From positions 62,001 to 126,000 of the forward strand of contig NZ_FRDF01000011.1 in NCBI RefSeq assembly GCF_900143235.1: a DNA stretch of 64,000 nt, in the 5' to 3' direction. The DNA comes from Erythrobacter sanguineus (GTDB lineage: Bacteria; Pseudomonadota; Alphaproteobacteria; Sphingomonadales; Sphingomonadaceae). Within the stretch, counting starts at the first letter, position 1. Every line of letters begins with the position of its first letter. The notes under the pieces are model-generated. The model was given only the letters and a program-made list of their open reading frames with translations, was not told where the DNA came from and did no database searches. A program made the translations under genes and the position numbers. This document shows, in pieces, positions 36,696 through 45,625 of this stretch.

Positions 36696-37859
36696 CTAGC
36701 ACGAGATCCGGGCAGCCCCTGCCGCAGGCCGGAACGCTGCGATCCGAGCCGGGTTTTCAGCCTCGCGATTATGGCCTTCGACCGCCGCGGCAATCGCCGG
36801 GGCTGCGGCAGCATCGCTGACCGCGACCAGGCACCCGCCAAAGCCCGCCCCGGTCAACCGCACGCCGCCCGCATCGCCAAGCGCCGATTGCACCTCCGCG
36901 GCCAGTTGATCAAGCGCCGGGAGCGAGACGCCGAAATCCCCGGCCAATGAGCGATGCCCCGCTTCCAGCAGGCGCGCCAGCGCGGCGGCATCCCCGCTGG
37001 CGAGCGCGGCAGCGAAAGGGGCTACCCTGCCGATTTCGGACACGACATGGCGCGCACGGGCATGAAGCGTTTCGTCCATCCCGCCCCGGCCCGCCTCCAG
37101 CTCTGCCGCATCGAGATCGCGCAGCGCTGCCACGCCGAAATGCTGCGCCGCCGCCTCGCATTGCGCACGGCGTTCGTTGAAAGCGCTTGTCGTCAACTGG
37201 CGGCGGATGCCGGAATCGATCACCGTTATGGCCAGCCGCGGATGGATCGGCACCGCGCGCGTTTCCAGCGAACGGCAATCGAGCAGCAGCGCTGCCCCCG
37301 CGGTGCTCGCCGCCGAGGCCATCTGATCCATGATCCCGCAGGCACAGCCGACGAAGTCGTTTTCGGCCGCCTGCGCAATCCGGGCAATCTGGGCGGGGGT
37401 CAGGGCAAGACCCGAATGTTCCGATACCGCCAGCGCTGTCGCCACCCCGAAAGAGGCGGAGGAAGACAGCCCCGCCCCGATCGGCACATCACCCGCCACC
37501 GCGATCCGGGCCGGTCGCACGCCATGCCCTCCAGCCTGAATGAAGTGCACCACCCCGCGCACATGGTTCTGCCAGTCGCCATCGATCCGGCCGGCGGGAG
37601 CATCAAGGACGAAGCTGTCACGCGCGCCGGCCCCCATGTCGAGCGCGACTGCCTCGAACCGGGCCTTCTCGCTCTCTCCCAGTGCCACGATGGTTTCGCG
37701 GTCGATGGCGCAGGGCAGCACGAACCCGTCATTATAGTCGACATGCTCACCGATCAGGTTGACCCGTCCCGGCGCCGCAAACAGCTGCGCCGGGTCAGCG
37801 CCATAGGCGGCGCGGTAGCCTGCAATGACGCGGGCGATCAGCGCTTCCCGCCGGTTCAT
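36696..37859 (-). CDS. galK: galactokinase
   Basis: 387 residues, the GHMP kinase that phosphorylates galactose at C1. Signatures are GRVNLIGEHVDYNDGFVLP (galactokinase signature), the ATP loop PIGAGLSSSASFGVATAL and the C-terminal GGVRLTGAGFGGCLVAV. It overlaps the galT stop by four bases and is the last gene of the leftward symporter-galT-galK operon. It processes galactose released by the divergent GH36 and GH42 enzymes. Confidence 0.96.
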   Translation of the reverse strand: MNRREALIARVIAGYRAAYGADPAQLFAAPGRVNLIGEHVDYNDGFVLPCAIDRETIVALGESEKARFEAVALDMGAGARDSFVLDAPAGRIDGDWQNHVRGVVHFIQAGGHGVRPARIAVAGDVPIGAGLSSSASFGVATALAVSEHSGLALTPAQIARIAQAAENDFVGCACGIMDQMASAASTAGAALLLDCRSLETRAVPIHPRLAITVIDSGIRRQLTTSAFNERRAQCEAAAQHFGVAALRDLDAAELEAGRGGMDETLHARARHVVSEIGRVAPFAAALASGDAAALARLLEAGHRSLAGDFGVSLPALDQLAAEVQSALGDAGGVRLTGAGFGGCLVAVSDAAAAPAIAAAVEGHNREAENPARIAAFRPAAGAARISC

Positions 37860-38893
37860 GGAAGGCTCCGGTAATGCACCGTGCCGCTGACGCTGCGCAG
37901 CATTTCGGCGGCGCGTTCAGGCGTCAGGTCGCGCTGGGGTTCGGCCAGCATCTCGTAACCGACCATGAATTTTCGCACCGCAGCCGAACGCAGCAGCGGT
38001 GGGTAGAAATGCGCGTGGAGCTGCCAATGCGCGATATCAGGCATCCCGAACGGTGCGCCGTGCCAGCCCATTGAATAGGGAAAGCTGGTCTGGAACAGGT
38101 TGTCGTAGCGGGTGGTCAACGCCTTGAGGATGCTGGCGAGGCTATCGCGCTGGCTGCTTGCAAGCTGCGGCATGCGTTCCACCTTGAAGCGCGGCAGCAG
38201 CAGCGTTTCGAACGGCCATGCGGCCCAGAACGGCACGATCGCAAGCCAATCCGCGTTCGCTTCAACCACCCGCTCGCCCTGCTCAAACTCGCGCTCGGCG
38301 GTGTCGAGCAGCAGCGATCCGCCATGCCACTCGCGATATTGGCGCAGATGCTGGTCTTCGCGTGACACCTCGAGTCCCCAGTGCTCCGTCGCCCACACCT
38401 GTCCGTGCGGGTGCGGGTTTGAGCAACCCATCATCGCGCCCTTGTTCTCGAAGATCTGCACGTTACCGAAGCGCTGGCCAAGCTCCTGCGTCTGGGCGGC
38501 CCACACTTCGACGACTTCGCGGATGGCCGAAACGGGGAGTTCCGGCAGGGTTTTTGAATGGTGAGGTGAAAAGCACAAGACGCGGCACAGCCCCCGCGCC
38601 GTTTCTGCGCGAAACAGGGGGTCATGATTGCTCTCGGCATGTCCCTCGTCCAGCAACGCCGGGAAGTCGTTGTCGAAGACATGGACGCCATCATATTCGG
38701 GGTTCACCGCCACGCCCTTGCGGGTGTTGCCGGGGCACAGATAGCACTGCGGATCGTAGGACGGGGCAACCGGTGCGGGTTCGGTTTCCTCCCCCTGCCA
38801 CGGCCGCTCCAGCCTGTGCGGAGAGACCTGCACCCATCCGCCAGTGAGCGGGTTGAAGCGTCGGTGCGGCTTCGAAAAATCGACCGCCATCAC
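37856..38893 (-). CDS. galT: galactose-1-phosphate uridylyltransferase
   Basis: 345 residues, second step of the Leloir pathway. The active-site His-x-His is in GCSNPHPHGQVWA. The N-terminal zinc-binding pair is in CYLCPGNTRKG and further segments are FNPLTGGWVQVSPHR and YSMGWHGAPFG. It overlaps both the upstream symporter gene (four bases) and downstream galK (four bases), giving a tight operon. A galE gene is not in the window, so the UDP-galactose epimerase must be encoded elsewhere. Confidence 0.96.
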   Translation of the reverse strand: MMAVDFSKPHRRFNPLTGGWVQVSPHRLERPWQGEETEPAPVAPSYDPQCYLCPGNTRKGVAVNPEYDGVHVFDNDFPALLDEGHAESNHDPLFRAETARGLCRVLCFSPHHSKTLPELPVSAIREVVEVWAAQTQELGQRFGNVQIFENKGAMMGCSNPHPHGQVWATEHWGLEVSREDQHLRQYREWHGGSLLLDTAEREFEQGERVVEANADWLAIVPFWAAWPFETLLLPRFKVERMPQLASSQRDSLASILKALTTRYDNLFQTSFPYSMGWHGAPFGMPDIAHWQLHAHFYPPLLRSAAVRKFMVGYEMLAEPQRDLTPERAAEMLRSVSGTVHYRSLP

Positions 38894-40377
38894 AACGCCT
38901 CAGCCTCTGGTTTTGCACCCGCAAATACCATGCGCGGCGCGAACACGGCCCGCCCGCCCAGCACGAAGCGGTTGACCGCCAGCGCCGCCATGATGCTCGT
39001 CACCAGCGTCACCACCATGAAATGGATGTAATGCAGGGTGATGATCCCGGCCGGCTGAAGCTGGAAGGTGAACAGCCCGTACAGCGCCACGCCCCACACC
39101 ACCCCGGCAATCGCTGCCGGAGCGCTAACGCCGCGGAACAGCAGCCCCGCGATGAAGGCCGACAGGATCGGCATCGACAGCAGACCGTTCAATTGCTGCA
39201 ACAGGTTGATGATGCTGGTGGCGGATTGATACATCGGCACCAGCATGATCGCGACCACCGCCAGCAAGCTCGAAACCACGGCGGAAAGCCTCCAGTGGTT
39301 TTTGACCTCGCCGATGAACTGTTCGTGGAAATCGACCGCGTAAAGCGCCACCGAGGAATTGAGCACCGCGCTGAAGGTGGTGATTACCGCCGCGCCCACC
39401 ATGGCCGCAAACGCGCCCGAGAGCCACGGAGGCAGAATCTCTGCCACCAGCCTGCCATAGGCCGCATCGCCAATGTCCCCGAACAGCTTGAAGGCGATGA
39501 TGCCGGGGATCACCACGATCGGCGGCACGATCAGGATGCGGATGATGGCCGCCACCATCACGCCCTTCTGCGCCTCGCGGATGGTGGGCGCGGCCATCGC
39601 CTTTTGCGTGAGGTTCTGGTTGGTCGACCAGTAGAAGATCTGGATGAAGATCATTCCCGTCAGCAAGGTCTGCCACGGGATCGGGCTGTCGGCTGCGCCG
39701 ATCATGGTCAGCCGCTCGGCCGGGACGCCGGTGACGATGTCCCAGTCAACCGCCGCCAGCCCCAGCACGACAATCAGCATGGCAAGGCCAAGGATGCCGA
39801 CGCCGGAATAGGTGTCCATCACCGCCACTGCGCGCAGGCCGCCGAAGATCGTGTAGGCGGCAGAAATCACGGCAAGGATAGTGGCAAAGGCCAGCAGCGG
39901 CACACCCTCGCCGAACAATGCACGCATGAACAGGCTGCCCGAATAGAGCGCGGCGGGAAGATAGATCAACACGTTGCCCGCAAGGAACAGGCCGGAAATC
40001 AGTGTGCGGATGCTGCGCCCACCGTAACGCTTCTCCAACAACTCGGTCACGGTGGTGCACTTTTCGCGGTAATAGATCGGCACAAACACGAAGGCGAGGA
40101 TCATGAGGCCCAGAAACCCTGCGATTTCCCACCACGCCAGCAGCAGCATCTGGTTGCCGTTCATGCCCACCAGCTGATCGGTCGAAAGGTTGGTGAGCGT
40201 GATCGAACCGGCCACGAACAACCACGACAGCTTGCCGCCCGCGAGATAGACATCCCTGGACGAACCATCATGGGATGCGCGGCGAATGGTCAGCCAGGTC
40301 GCCAGACCGACAGCTGCGGTCAGACCGATGCACACCGCGATCTGGACAAGGCTGGCGGTCGGCATGGCATCGAACAT
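38890..40377 (-). CDS. sodium/solute symporter (SSS family), galactose-type
   Basis: 495 residues with about 14 membrane helices. Family landmarks are LSTDQLVGMNGNQMLLLAWW (helix 1-2), YTIFGGLRAVAVMDTYSG, and WSTNQNLTQKAMAAPTIREA. The arrangement resembles the vSGLT sodium/galactose transporter. It is the first gene of the galactose operon (symporter-galT-galK), so galactose or a galactoside is the likely substrate. Start ATG 40377 follows GGGAAG. The divergent promoter region toward GH36 is 69 bases. Confidence 0.9.
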   Translation of the reverse strand: MFDAMPTASLVQIAVCIGLTAAVGLATWLTIRRASHDGSSRDVYLAGGKLSWLFVAGSITLTNLSTDQLVGMNGNQMLLLAWWEIAGFLGLMILAFVFVPIYYREKCTTVTELLEKRYGGRSIRTLISGLFLAGNVLIYLPAALYSGSLFMRALFGEGVPLLAFATILAVISAAYTIFGGLRAVAVMDTYSGVGILGLAMLIVVLGLAAVDWDIVTGVPAERLTMIGAADSPIPWQTLLTGMIFIQIFYWSTNQNLTQKAMAAPTIREAQKGVMVAAIIRILIVPPIVVIPGIIAFKLFGDIGDAAYGRLVAEILPPWLSGAFAAMVGAAVITTFSAVLNSSVALYAVDFHEQFIGEVKNHWRLSAVVSSLLAVVAIMLVPMYQSATSIINLLQQLNGLLSMPILSAFIAGLLFRGVSAPAAIAGVVWGVALYGLFTFQLQPAGIITLHYIHFMVVTLVTSIMAALAVNRFVLGGRAVFAPRMVFAGAKPEAEAL

Positions 40378-40400
40378 CGAGGGACTTCCCGCTTATGATT

Positions 40401-40417
40401 TGCGCGGTTACAGCGCA
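40401..40417. promoter_or_regulatory. inverted repeat in the divergent galactoside promoter
   Basis: TGCGC-GGTTACA-GCGCA, a 5-bp inverted repeat with 7-bp spacer, lies in the 69-bp region between the symporter gene and the GH36 gene. It could be the operator of a LacI-type regulator for both operons. No regulator gene is next to it. Confidence 0.3.
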
Positions 40418-40446
40418 TTGGTGCGTGACGGGCAAGCCTGACGGCG

Positions 40447-42588
40447 ATGTTCATCACCGGTGCCGACGGGGGAGGACTCTGCGTGGACTATGTCAGGCTC
40501 GATGGTGCCGCGCTGACGCTGGTGTTCGCCTGTGTGCGGGGCGGAACGGCTGATCTGACCTATTGCGGCGCGCGGCTACCCGAGGATGAGGTGATTGCCG
40601 ACCTCGCCGCCGCCGGCGCGCGCGGACTGCACGAAAGCCAGCCTGACATTGCACCGCGCCCCGGCCTGCTGCCCGAACGCAAAGGCGGATGGAGCGGGAC
40701 GCCCGCCATCGAACTGCGACGCGGCGGCCAAAGACTGGAGACCGACTTCAAGGCGAAAGACTGGTCGGCCGGCAGCGCCAGCATCGAGATCACCTTCAGC
40801 GATCACAATCTGGGCGCCGATGTGGTCGTGATCTGGCGGATCACGAAGAGCGACGTGATCGAGGTGGAATGCACCATCACCAACCTTTCCCAGCAGGAAC
40901 TCGATCTTGTCCGGCTCGCAGCCGTGTCCCTTCCCGTGCCGCGGCGCTTCGACGAGATCACCAGCTTTGCCGGCCGGTGGGCGGGCGAGATGCGCGAAAC
41001 CCGCCGCGAGCTGGCACCCGAAGGCTTTTCCCACAAATCGGCGGGCGGCAAGCCGGGCTTTGGCGGGGGCAACTGGCTGATCCTGCACGACGGGGCGAGC
41101 GGCGAGGTTCTGGGCGCTCACCTTGCGTGGAGCGGTGATTACCAGACCTGCATTGATTGCGATCCACCGGGCAGCGCCGATGGGCGCGCCGTGTTGCAGA
41201 TGGCGGCTGCGGGGGATGCCGGGTTGGGCTGCCTGCTCGCAGCATCCTCGATCAAAACGCCAAAAGCGGTGCTGGCGCTGGCCCCGGACCGTTCAGCGCT
41301 CGCGCAGCGGCTTCACACCTATCTCCGCGCAGAGATTCTGCCCCGGCGTGAAGACTGGAGCCCGCGTAAGGTCCACCTCAATTCGTGGGAAGCACTCGGC
41401 TTCGACCTTTCGCAAGACAAGCTAATGGCGCTGGCCGAAAATGCAGCGGCGCTCGGCATCGAGCGCTTCGTGCTCGACGATGGGTGGTTCGGTGGGCGGC
41501 GGAACGACCAGACCAGCCTTGGCGATTGGACGGTTTCGGCGGACGTGTTCCCGCAAGGCCTTGGCCCGCTGATTGACCATGTCCACACGCTCGGCATGGA
41601 CTTCGGACTGTGGATGGAACCCGAAATGGTCTCACCCGACAGCGATCTCTACCGCGCGCATCCCGACTGGTGCCTGCATGTCGATGGGCGCGATCGGCCG
41701 ACAATGCGCGGGCAGTTGGTGCTCGATCTTTCCCGGCCCGAGGTGGCGGATTACCTGTTTGCCGCGCTCGGCGCCCTGCTCTGCGAGCACCGGATCGCCT
41801 ATCTCAAATGGGACCACAATCGCGATCTGTTTCCCGCTGGCGGCAGGCAGACGGGGCAGACCGTCGCCCTTTACGCCTTGCTGCGCCGCTTGCGCGATGC
41901 CCACCCCCTTGTCGAGATTGAAAGCTGTTCGAGCGGCGGGGCGCGGATCGACTACGGCATCCTGCGTTTCTGCCACCGCGTCTGGCCGAGCGACAACAAC
42001 GATGCAATCGAACGGCTGCGGATCATGCGCGCGTGGTCGCAGTTTCTGCCATTGGAAGTGCTCGGCAGCCATGTCGGCCCCTCCCCCAATCCGATCACCG
42101 GGCGCAGGCTGGCAATGGATTTTCGCGCCAAGGTGGCCTTGTTCGGGCACATGGGGGTCGAGGCTGATCCCGAGCGGATGAGCGAAGCCGAACGCGCCAT
42201 TCTTGCGGCGCATATCGCGCTCTACAAGGCATGGCGCGGGGTGCTGCATCAGGGCGCGCTGCACCGGCTCGATCATCCCGATCCTGGCGTGACCGGGCTG
42301 ATCGCGGTGCACCGTGACGAAGCGCTGGCGCTGGTGGCGCAGACTACCTTTTCGCCGGTGTTCGATGCTGCGCCCGTCCGTCTCGCCGGTCTGGAACGGC
42401 ACGCACGCTACCGGGTCACCCTGCCCGAACCATGGCCGGGGAAGGCGCGGCATTATCTCGCCAATGCCGGGCAATGGCGCCAAGGCCTTGTCCTGTCCGG
42501 CGCCGCGCTGATGCAGCACGGCATAGCCCTGCCCCTCACCCACCCTGAAACCGCGTTGCTGATTGCGCTGGAGAGATTGCCCGCATGA
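40447..42588 (+). CDS. alpha-galactosidase, glycoside hydrolase family 36
   Basis: 713 residues. The N-terminal beta-supersandwich is followed by a TIM barrel: VHLNSWEALGFDLSQDKL, FVLDDGWFGGRRND, GLWMEPEMVSPDSDLY. The nucleophile Asp is in YLKWDHNRD and the acid/base Asp in WPSDNNDAIERL, both GH36 signatures. No signal peptide, so it acts on imported alpha-galactosides such as raffinose or melibiose. Start ATG 40447 has no clear Shine-Dalgarno sequence. The end overlaps the GH42 start by four bases. Confidence 0.93.
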   Translation: MFITGADGGGLCVDYVRLDGAALTLVFACVRGGTADLTYCGARLPEDEVIADLAAAGARGLHESQPDIAPRPGLLPERKGGWSGTPAIELRRGGQRLETDFKAKDWSAGSASIEITFSDHNLGADVVVIWRITKSDVIEVECTITNLSQQELDLVRLAAVSLPVPRRFDEITSFAGRWAGEMRETRRELAPEGFSHKSAGGKPGFGGGNWLILHDGASGEVLGAHLAWSGDYQTCIDCDPPGSADGRAVLQMAAAGDAGLGCLLAASSIKTPKAVLALAPDRSALAQRLHTYLRAEILPRREDWSPRKVHLNSWEALGFDLSQDKLMALAENAAALGIERFVLDDGWFGGRRNDQTSLGDWTVSADVFPQGLGPLIDHVHTLGMDFGLWMEPEMVSPDSDLYRAHPDWCLHVDGRDRPTMRGQLVLDLSRPEVADYLFAALGALLCEHRIAYLKWDHNRDLFPAGGRQTGQTVALYALLRRLRDAHPLVEIESCSSGGARIDYGILRFCHRVWPSDNNDAIERLRIMRAWSQFLPLEVLGSHVGPSPNPITGRRLAMDFRAKVALFGHMGVEADPERMSEAERAILAAHIALYKAWRGVLHQGALHRLDHPDPGVTGLIAVHRDEALALVAQTTFSPVFDAAPVRLAGLERHARYRVTLPEPWPGKARHYLANAGQWRQGLVLSGAALMQHGIALPLTHPETALLIALERLPA

Positions 42589-44498
42589 AACTCGGTTGCT
42601 GCTATTATCCCGAACACTGGCCTGAGGCGATGTGGGCCGAAGATGCTCGCCGCATGGCCGCAATGGGCCTGTCGCTGGTTCGCATCGGCGAATTCGCCTG
42701 GAGCCGGATCGAACCCCAACCGGGCCACTACGACTGGGGCTGGCTTGACCGCGCGATCGCAACGCTCGCGGCAGCTGGCCTCAAGATCATTCTCGGCACG
42801 CCGACTGCCACGCCGCCGAAATGGCTGGTCGACCGGATGCCCGACATGGTCGCCATCGATGAACAGGGCCGCCCGCGAGGCTTCGGCTCGCGGCGGCATT
42901 ACTGCTTCAGCCACGAAGGTTACCGCGCCGAGTGCCGCCGGATCGTGACCGCGCTAGCGGATCGCTACGGCGATCACCCCGCCATCGTCATGTGGCAGAC
43001 CGACAATGAATATGGCTGTCATGACACGGTGCTGAGCTTCTCCGCAGCCGCAGCAGCCGGTTTTCGCGATTGGTTGCAGGCACGTTACGGGACGGTTGCT
43101 GCGCTCAACACGGCGTGGGGTAATGTGTTCTGGAGCATGGAATACCGCGCCTTTACCGAGGTCGATCCGCCGCATCTGACCGTGACCGAGGCGAACCCCG
43201 CGCACTGGCTCGATTACCGCCGCTTTGCCTCGGATCAGGTAGCAAGCTTCAACCGCGAGCAGGTGGATATCCTGCGGCGGCTTTCGCCCGGCAAGGACAT
43301 CACCCACAACTTCATGGGCTTCTTCACCGAATTCGATCACCACACCGTGGGCCGCGACATCGACGTGGCGACGTGGGATTCCTATCCGCTCGGCTTTCTG
43401 GAACAGTTCTGGTTCTCGGACGCGGAAAAGCACGCCTATCTGCGGCAGGGCCACCCCGATATCGCCGCCTTCCACCATGATCTTTATCGTGGGTGCTCCG
43501 CCAAGGAATCTGGCGCCCGCTGGGGGGTGATGGAACAGCAGCCGGGGCCGGTGAACTGGGCGCGCTTCAACCCCGCGCCGCTGACCGGCATGGTGGCGCT
43601 GTGGACGCTGGAGGCCGCCGCACACGGGGCCGAGTTCACCAGCTATTTTCGCTGGCGGCAGGCGCCTTTCGCGCAGGAGCAGATGCACGCCGGCCTCTTG
43701 CGCCCCGACAGCAGCGAGGCCGAGGCTGCGGATGAAGTGCGCGCAGCGGCGGCGGTGCTTGCCGACATCGGGCCTCAGCCTGCGACGCAGGCTCCGGCGG
43801 CCTTGGTGTTCTCCTACGAGGCAGCATGGGCGATCGGCATCCAGCCGCAGGGCGCAAGCTTCAGCTATCTGGAGCTGGTGTTCGAGGCCTATTCGGCGCT
43901 GCGGGCACGCGGGCTGGATGTCGATATCGTGTCACCGGACGCCGACCTTGCAGGCTATGCCATGGTGCTGGTACCGACCCTGCCGATCGTGCCGGAAGGG
44001 TTCGCGGCAAAGCTCGCTGCACTGACCTGCCCTGTGCTGACGGGGCCGCGTTCCGGCAGCAAGACGGACAGCTTCTGCATCCCCGAAGGCCTTGCGCCGG
44101 GCGTGCTGAAGCCGCTGATCCCGCTCACCGTCACCCGCGTCGAAAGCCTTCGCGACGGGGTGACCGAAACGGCAGAAGGCTTCGCCGTCACCCGCTGGCG
44201 CGAGGATGTGGCGAGCGAGCTTGTGCCGGAACTGACCGACGCGGCGGGGCGCGGGGTGGTCTACGCCCACGGGCACATCCGCTACTGCGCGATCTGGCCC
44301 GACCGCGCGCTTCTGCGCCTGCTGGTGGAGCGCATGGCGGGCGAGGCGGGCGTGCCGCTTCTCGATCTGCCCGAAGGCATCCGGATCCGCCGTACGGCAA
44401 GCCACGTCTTCGCCTTCAATTATTCGGCCGAGCCGGTCTGGGCCCCGCAGGTCGGCGAGGTGCTCGCGCCAGCCGGCTGGCACATCGCCCCACGTTAG
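42585..44498 (+). CDS. beta-galactosidase, glycoside hydrolase family 42
   Basis: 637 residues. The GH42 start is typical (GCCYYPEHWPEAMWAEDARR, LVRIGEFAWSRIEPQPG). The acid/base Glu is in WQTDNEYGCH and the nucleophile Glu in GVMEQQPGPVNWA. The later trimerisation and beta domains are present. It cleaves beta-galactosides in the cytoplasm, giving galactose for galK/galT. ATGA overlap with GH36 shows translational coupling. Its last bases overlap the end of the convergent bciA gene by four. Confidence 0.94.
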   Translation: MKLGCCYYPEHWPEAMWAEDARRMAAMGLSLVRIGEFAWSRIEPQPGHYDWGWLDRAIATLAAAGLKIILGTPTATPPKWLVDRMPDMVAIDEQGRPRGFGSRRHYCFSHEGYRAECRRIVTALADRYGDHPAIVMWQTDNEYGCHDTVLSFSAAAAAGFRDWLQARYGTVAALNTAWGNVFWSMEYRAFTEVDPPHLTVTEANPAHWLDYRRFASDQVASFNREQVDILRRLSPGKDITHNFMGFFTEFDHHTVGRDIDVATWDSYPLGFLEQFWFSDAEKHAYLRQGHPDIAAFHHDLYRGCSAKESGARWGVMEQQPGPVNWARFNPAPLTGMVALWTLEAAAHGAEFTSYFRWRQAPFAQEQMHAGLLRPDSSEAEAADEVRAAAAVLADIGPQPATQAPAALVFSYEAAWAIGIQPQGASFSYLELVFEAYSALRARGLDVDIVSPDADLAGYAMVLVPTLPIVPEGFAAKLAALTCPVLTGPRSGSKTDSFCIPEGLAPGVLKPLIPLTVTRVESLRDGVTETAEGFAVTRWREDVASELVPELTDAAGRGVVYAHGHIRYCAIWPDRALLRLLVERMAGEAGVPLLDLPEGIRIRRTASHVFAFNYSAEPVWAPQVGEVLAPAGWHIAPR

Positions 44499-45454
44499 CT
44501 TTCCGCCAGCAGCCGCCGGTAGTGGTCTGAAAGCGTCTCGCTGCCGTATTCGGGGGTCAGGCCGGCGGAATATTCCCCCGTGTCGGGATCGAGCACCAGC
44601 ATGGATTCAGTCGCGTAGTAGCGCGCGATGCGGGCATATTCGGCTTTTTCGGCGAACCAGCCGGAAACCCCCGCTCCCAGCGCCAGCACCCGCTCGGCCC
44701 AGGTGAACAGCCGCGGCGAGACCGACTTGAAGCGCGGCGGCTTGCCCGCCAGTTCGAACAGCAATTCACCCTGTTCGCGCAGGGAAATCGCCGGGCCGGG
44801 GCCACCAATGGGGAAGATCCGACTGCGGGTGTCCGGGTTATCGATGCAACGGACAATGAAGCGCGCCAGATCATCATCGCTGATCGGCTTGCAGCGCGTA
44901 AGCTCGCCATCGCCGAAGATCAGGAACGGCTTGCCCGCCTTCACCCGCTTCACCTGCCCTGACAGCGACTTGAAGAAGGCGGTGGGGCGCACGATGGCGT
45001 AATCGATCCCGCTCGCCGCCAACCGCGCTTCGAACGCGAGCTTGGCGTGCTGGAAGGCCAGCAGCGGCTTCTGCACACAGATCGCCGAGAGCAGGATGAA
45101 CTGCCGCGCACCGGCGCCCTGTGCCGCATCGAGCAGCGCGACATTGGCGGCGAAATCGATCGCCTCGGCATCCTTGGGCGCGCCGCTGCGCGAGGCGATG
45201 CAGGAGATCACGACATCGGGCGATGCCGCTGTCATCACGCCTGCCAGCGCATCGCAGTCCGACAGCGCGACACAGACTATCTCTGCCCCGGAAAGCGCCG
45301 CCAAGCAGGTCTCGCCAGCGCCGGGCCGAAGCAAGGCGGTAACCGCGTGACCATCAGCCACCAGCCTGCGGACCACGGCCCGCCCGATCGTGCCGGTGGC
45401 CCCGGCAACGAGAATGCGGCGGACAGCATCTGCATCTTTCATCATCGCACGCAC
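44495..45454 (-). CDS. bciA: divinyl chlorophyllide a 8-vinyl-reductase (BciA type)
   Basis: 319 residues. An NAD(P)-binding Rossmann protein (ILVAGATGTIGRAVVRRL) with the distinctive central block LLSAICVQKPLLAFQ, then IVRPTAFFKSLSGQV, KPFLIFGDGELTRCKPISD and IGGPGPAISLREQGELLF. This block is, in my memory, specific to BciA. BciA reduces the 8-vinyl group of divinyl (proto)chlorophyllide on the way to bacteriochlorophyll a. Start uses ATG 45454, with ATGs at 45445 and 45442 as alternatives. It stands away from any other photosynthesis gene in the window. It points to an anoxygenic phototroph. Confidence 0.88.
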   Translation of the reverse strand: MRAMMKDADAVRRILVAGATGTIGRAVVRRLVADGHAVTALLRPGAGETCLAALSGAEIVCVALSDCDALAGVMTAASPDVVISCIASRSGAPKDAEAIDFAANVALLDAAQGAGARQFILLSAICVQKPLLAFQHAKLAFEARLAASGIDYAIVRPTAFFKSLSGQVKRVKAGKPFLIFGDGELTRCKPISDDDLARFIVRCIDNPDTRSRIFPIGGPGPAISLREQGELLFELAGKPPRFKSVSPRLFTWAERVLALGAGVSGWFAEKAEYARIARYYATESMLVLDPDTGEYSAGLTPEYGSETLSDHYRRLLAES

Positions 45455-45546
45455 CCTAGCGCGCTGCGGATGTCGGTCAAATGGGCCGACGCACCCAGAT
45501 GCAGATCAGGCAGCAGTCCCAAGCGCGCCACTGTCGCATGGGGCAT

Positions 45547-45574
45547 GCGGCATGGGGCATTTACCCCATGCCGC
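45547..45574. promoter_or_regulatory. perfect 11-bp inverted repeat between bciA and the TSUP gene
   Basis: GCGGCATGGGG-CATTTA-CCCCATGCCGC is a perfect palindrome in the 171-bp divergent region. Just before it, the left-arm unit GGGCATGCGGCATGGGGC overlaps a second partial copy (GCATGGGGCATGCGGC). There is no T-run, so it is more likely an operator than a terminator; which gene it controls is open. Confidence 0.5.
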
Positions 45575-45625
45575 AGTGCAACAATTCGCTTGGAGATAGA
45601 ACCGGCGGGCCTATTCTCGTCCTTC

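Noticed and set aside
45047..45625. N-terminal extension of the TSUP transporter frame
   Set aside because: The extension is antisense to bciA and reads non-membrane Arg-rich sequence; ATG 45626 gives a complete first helix.
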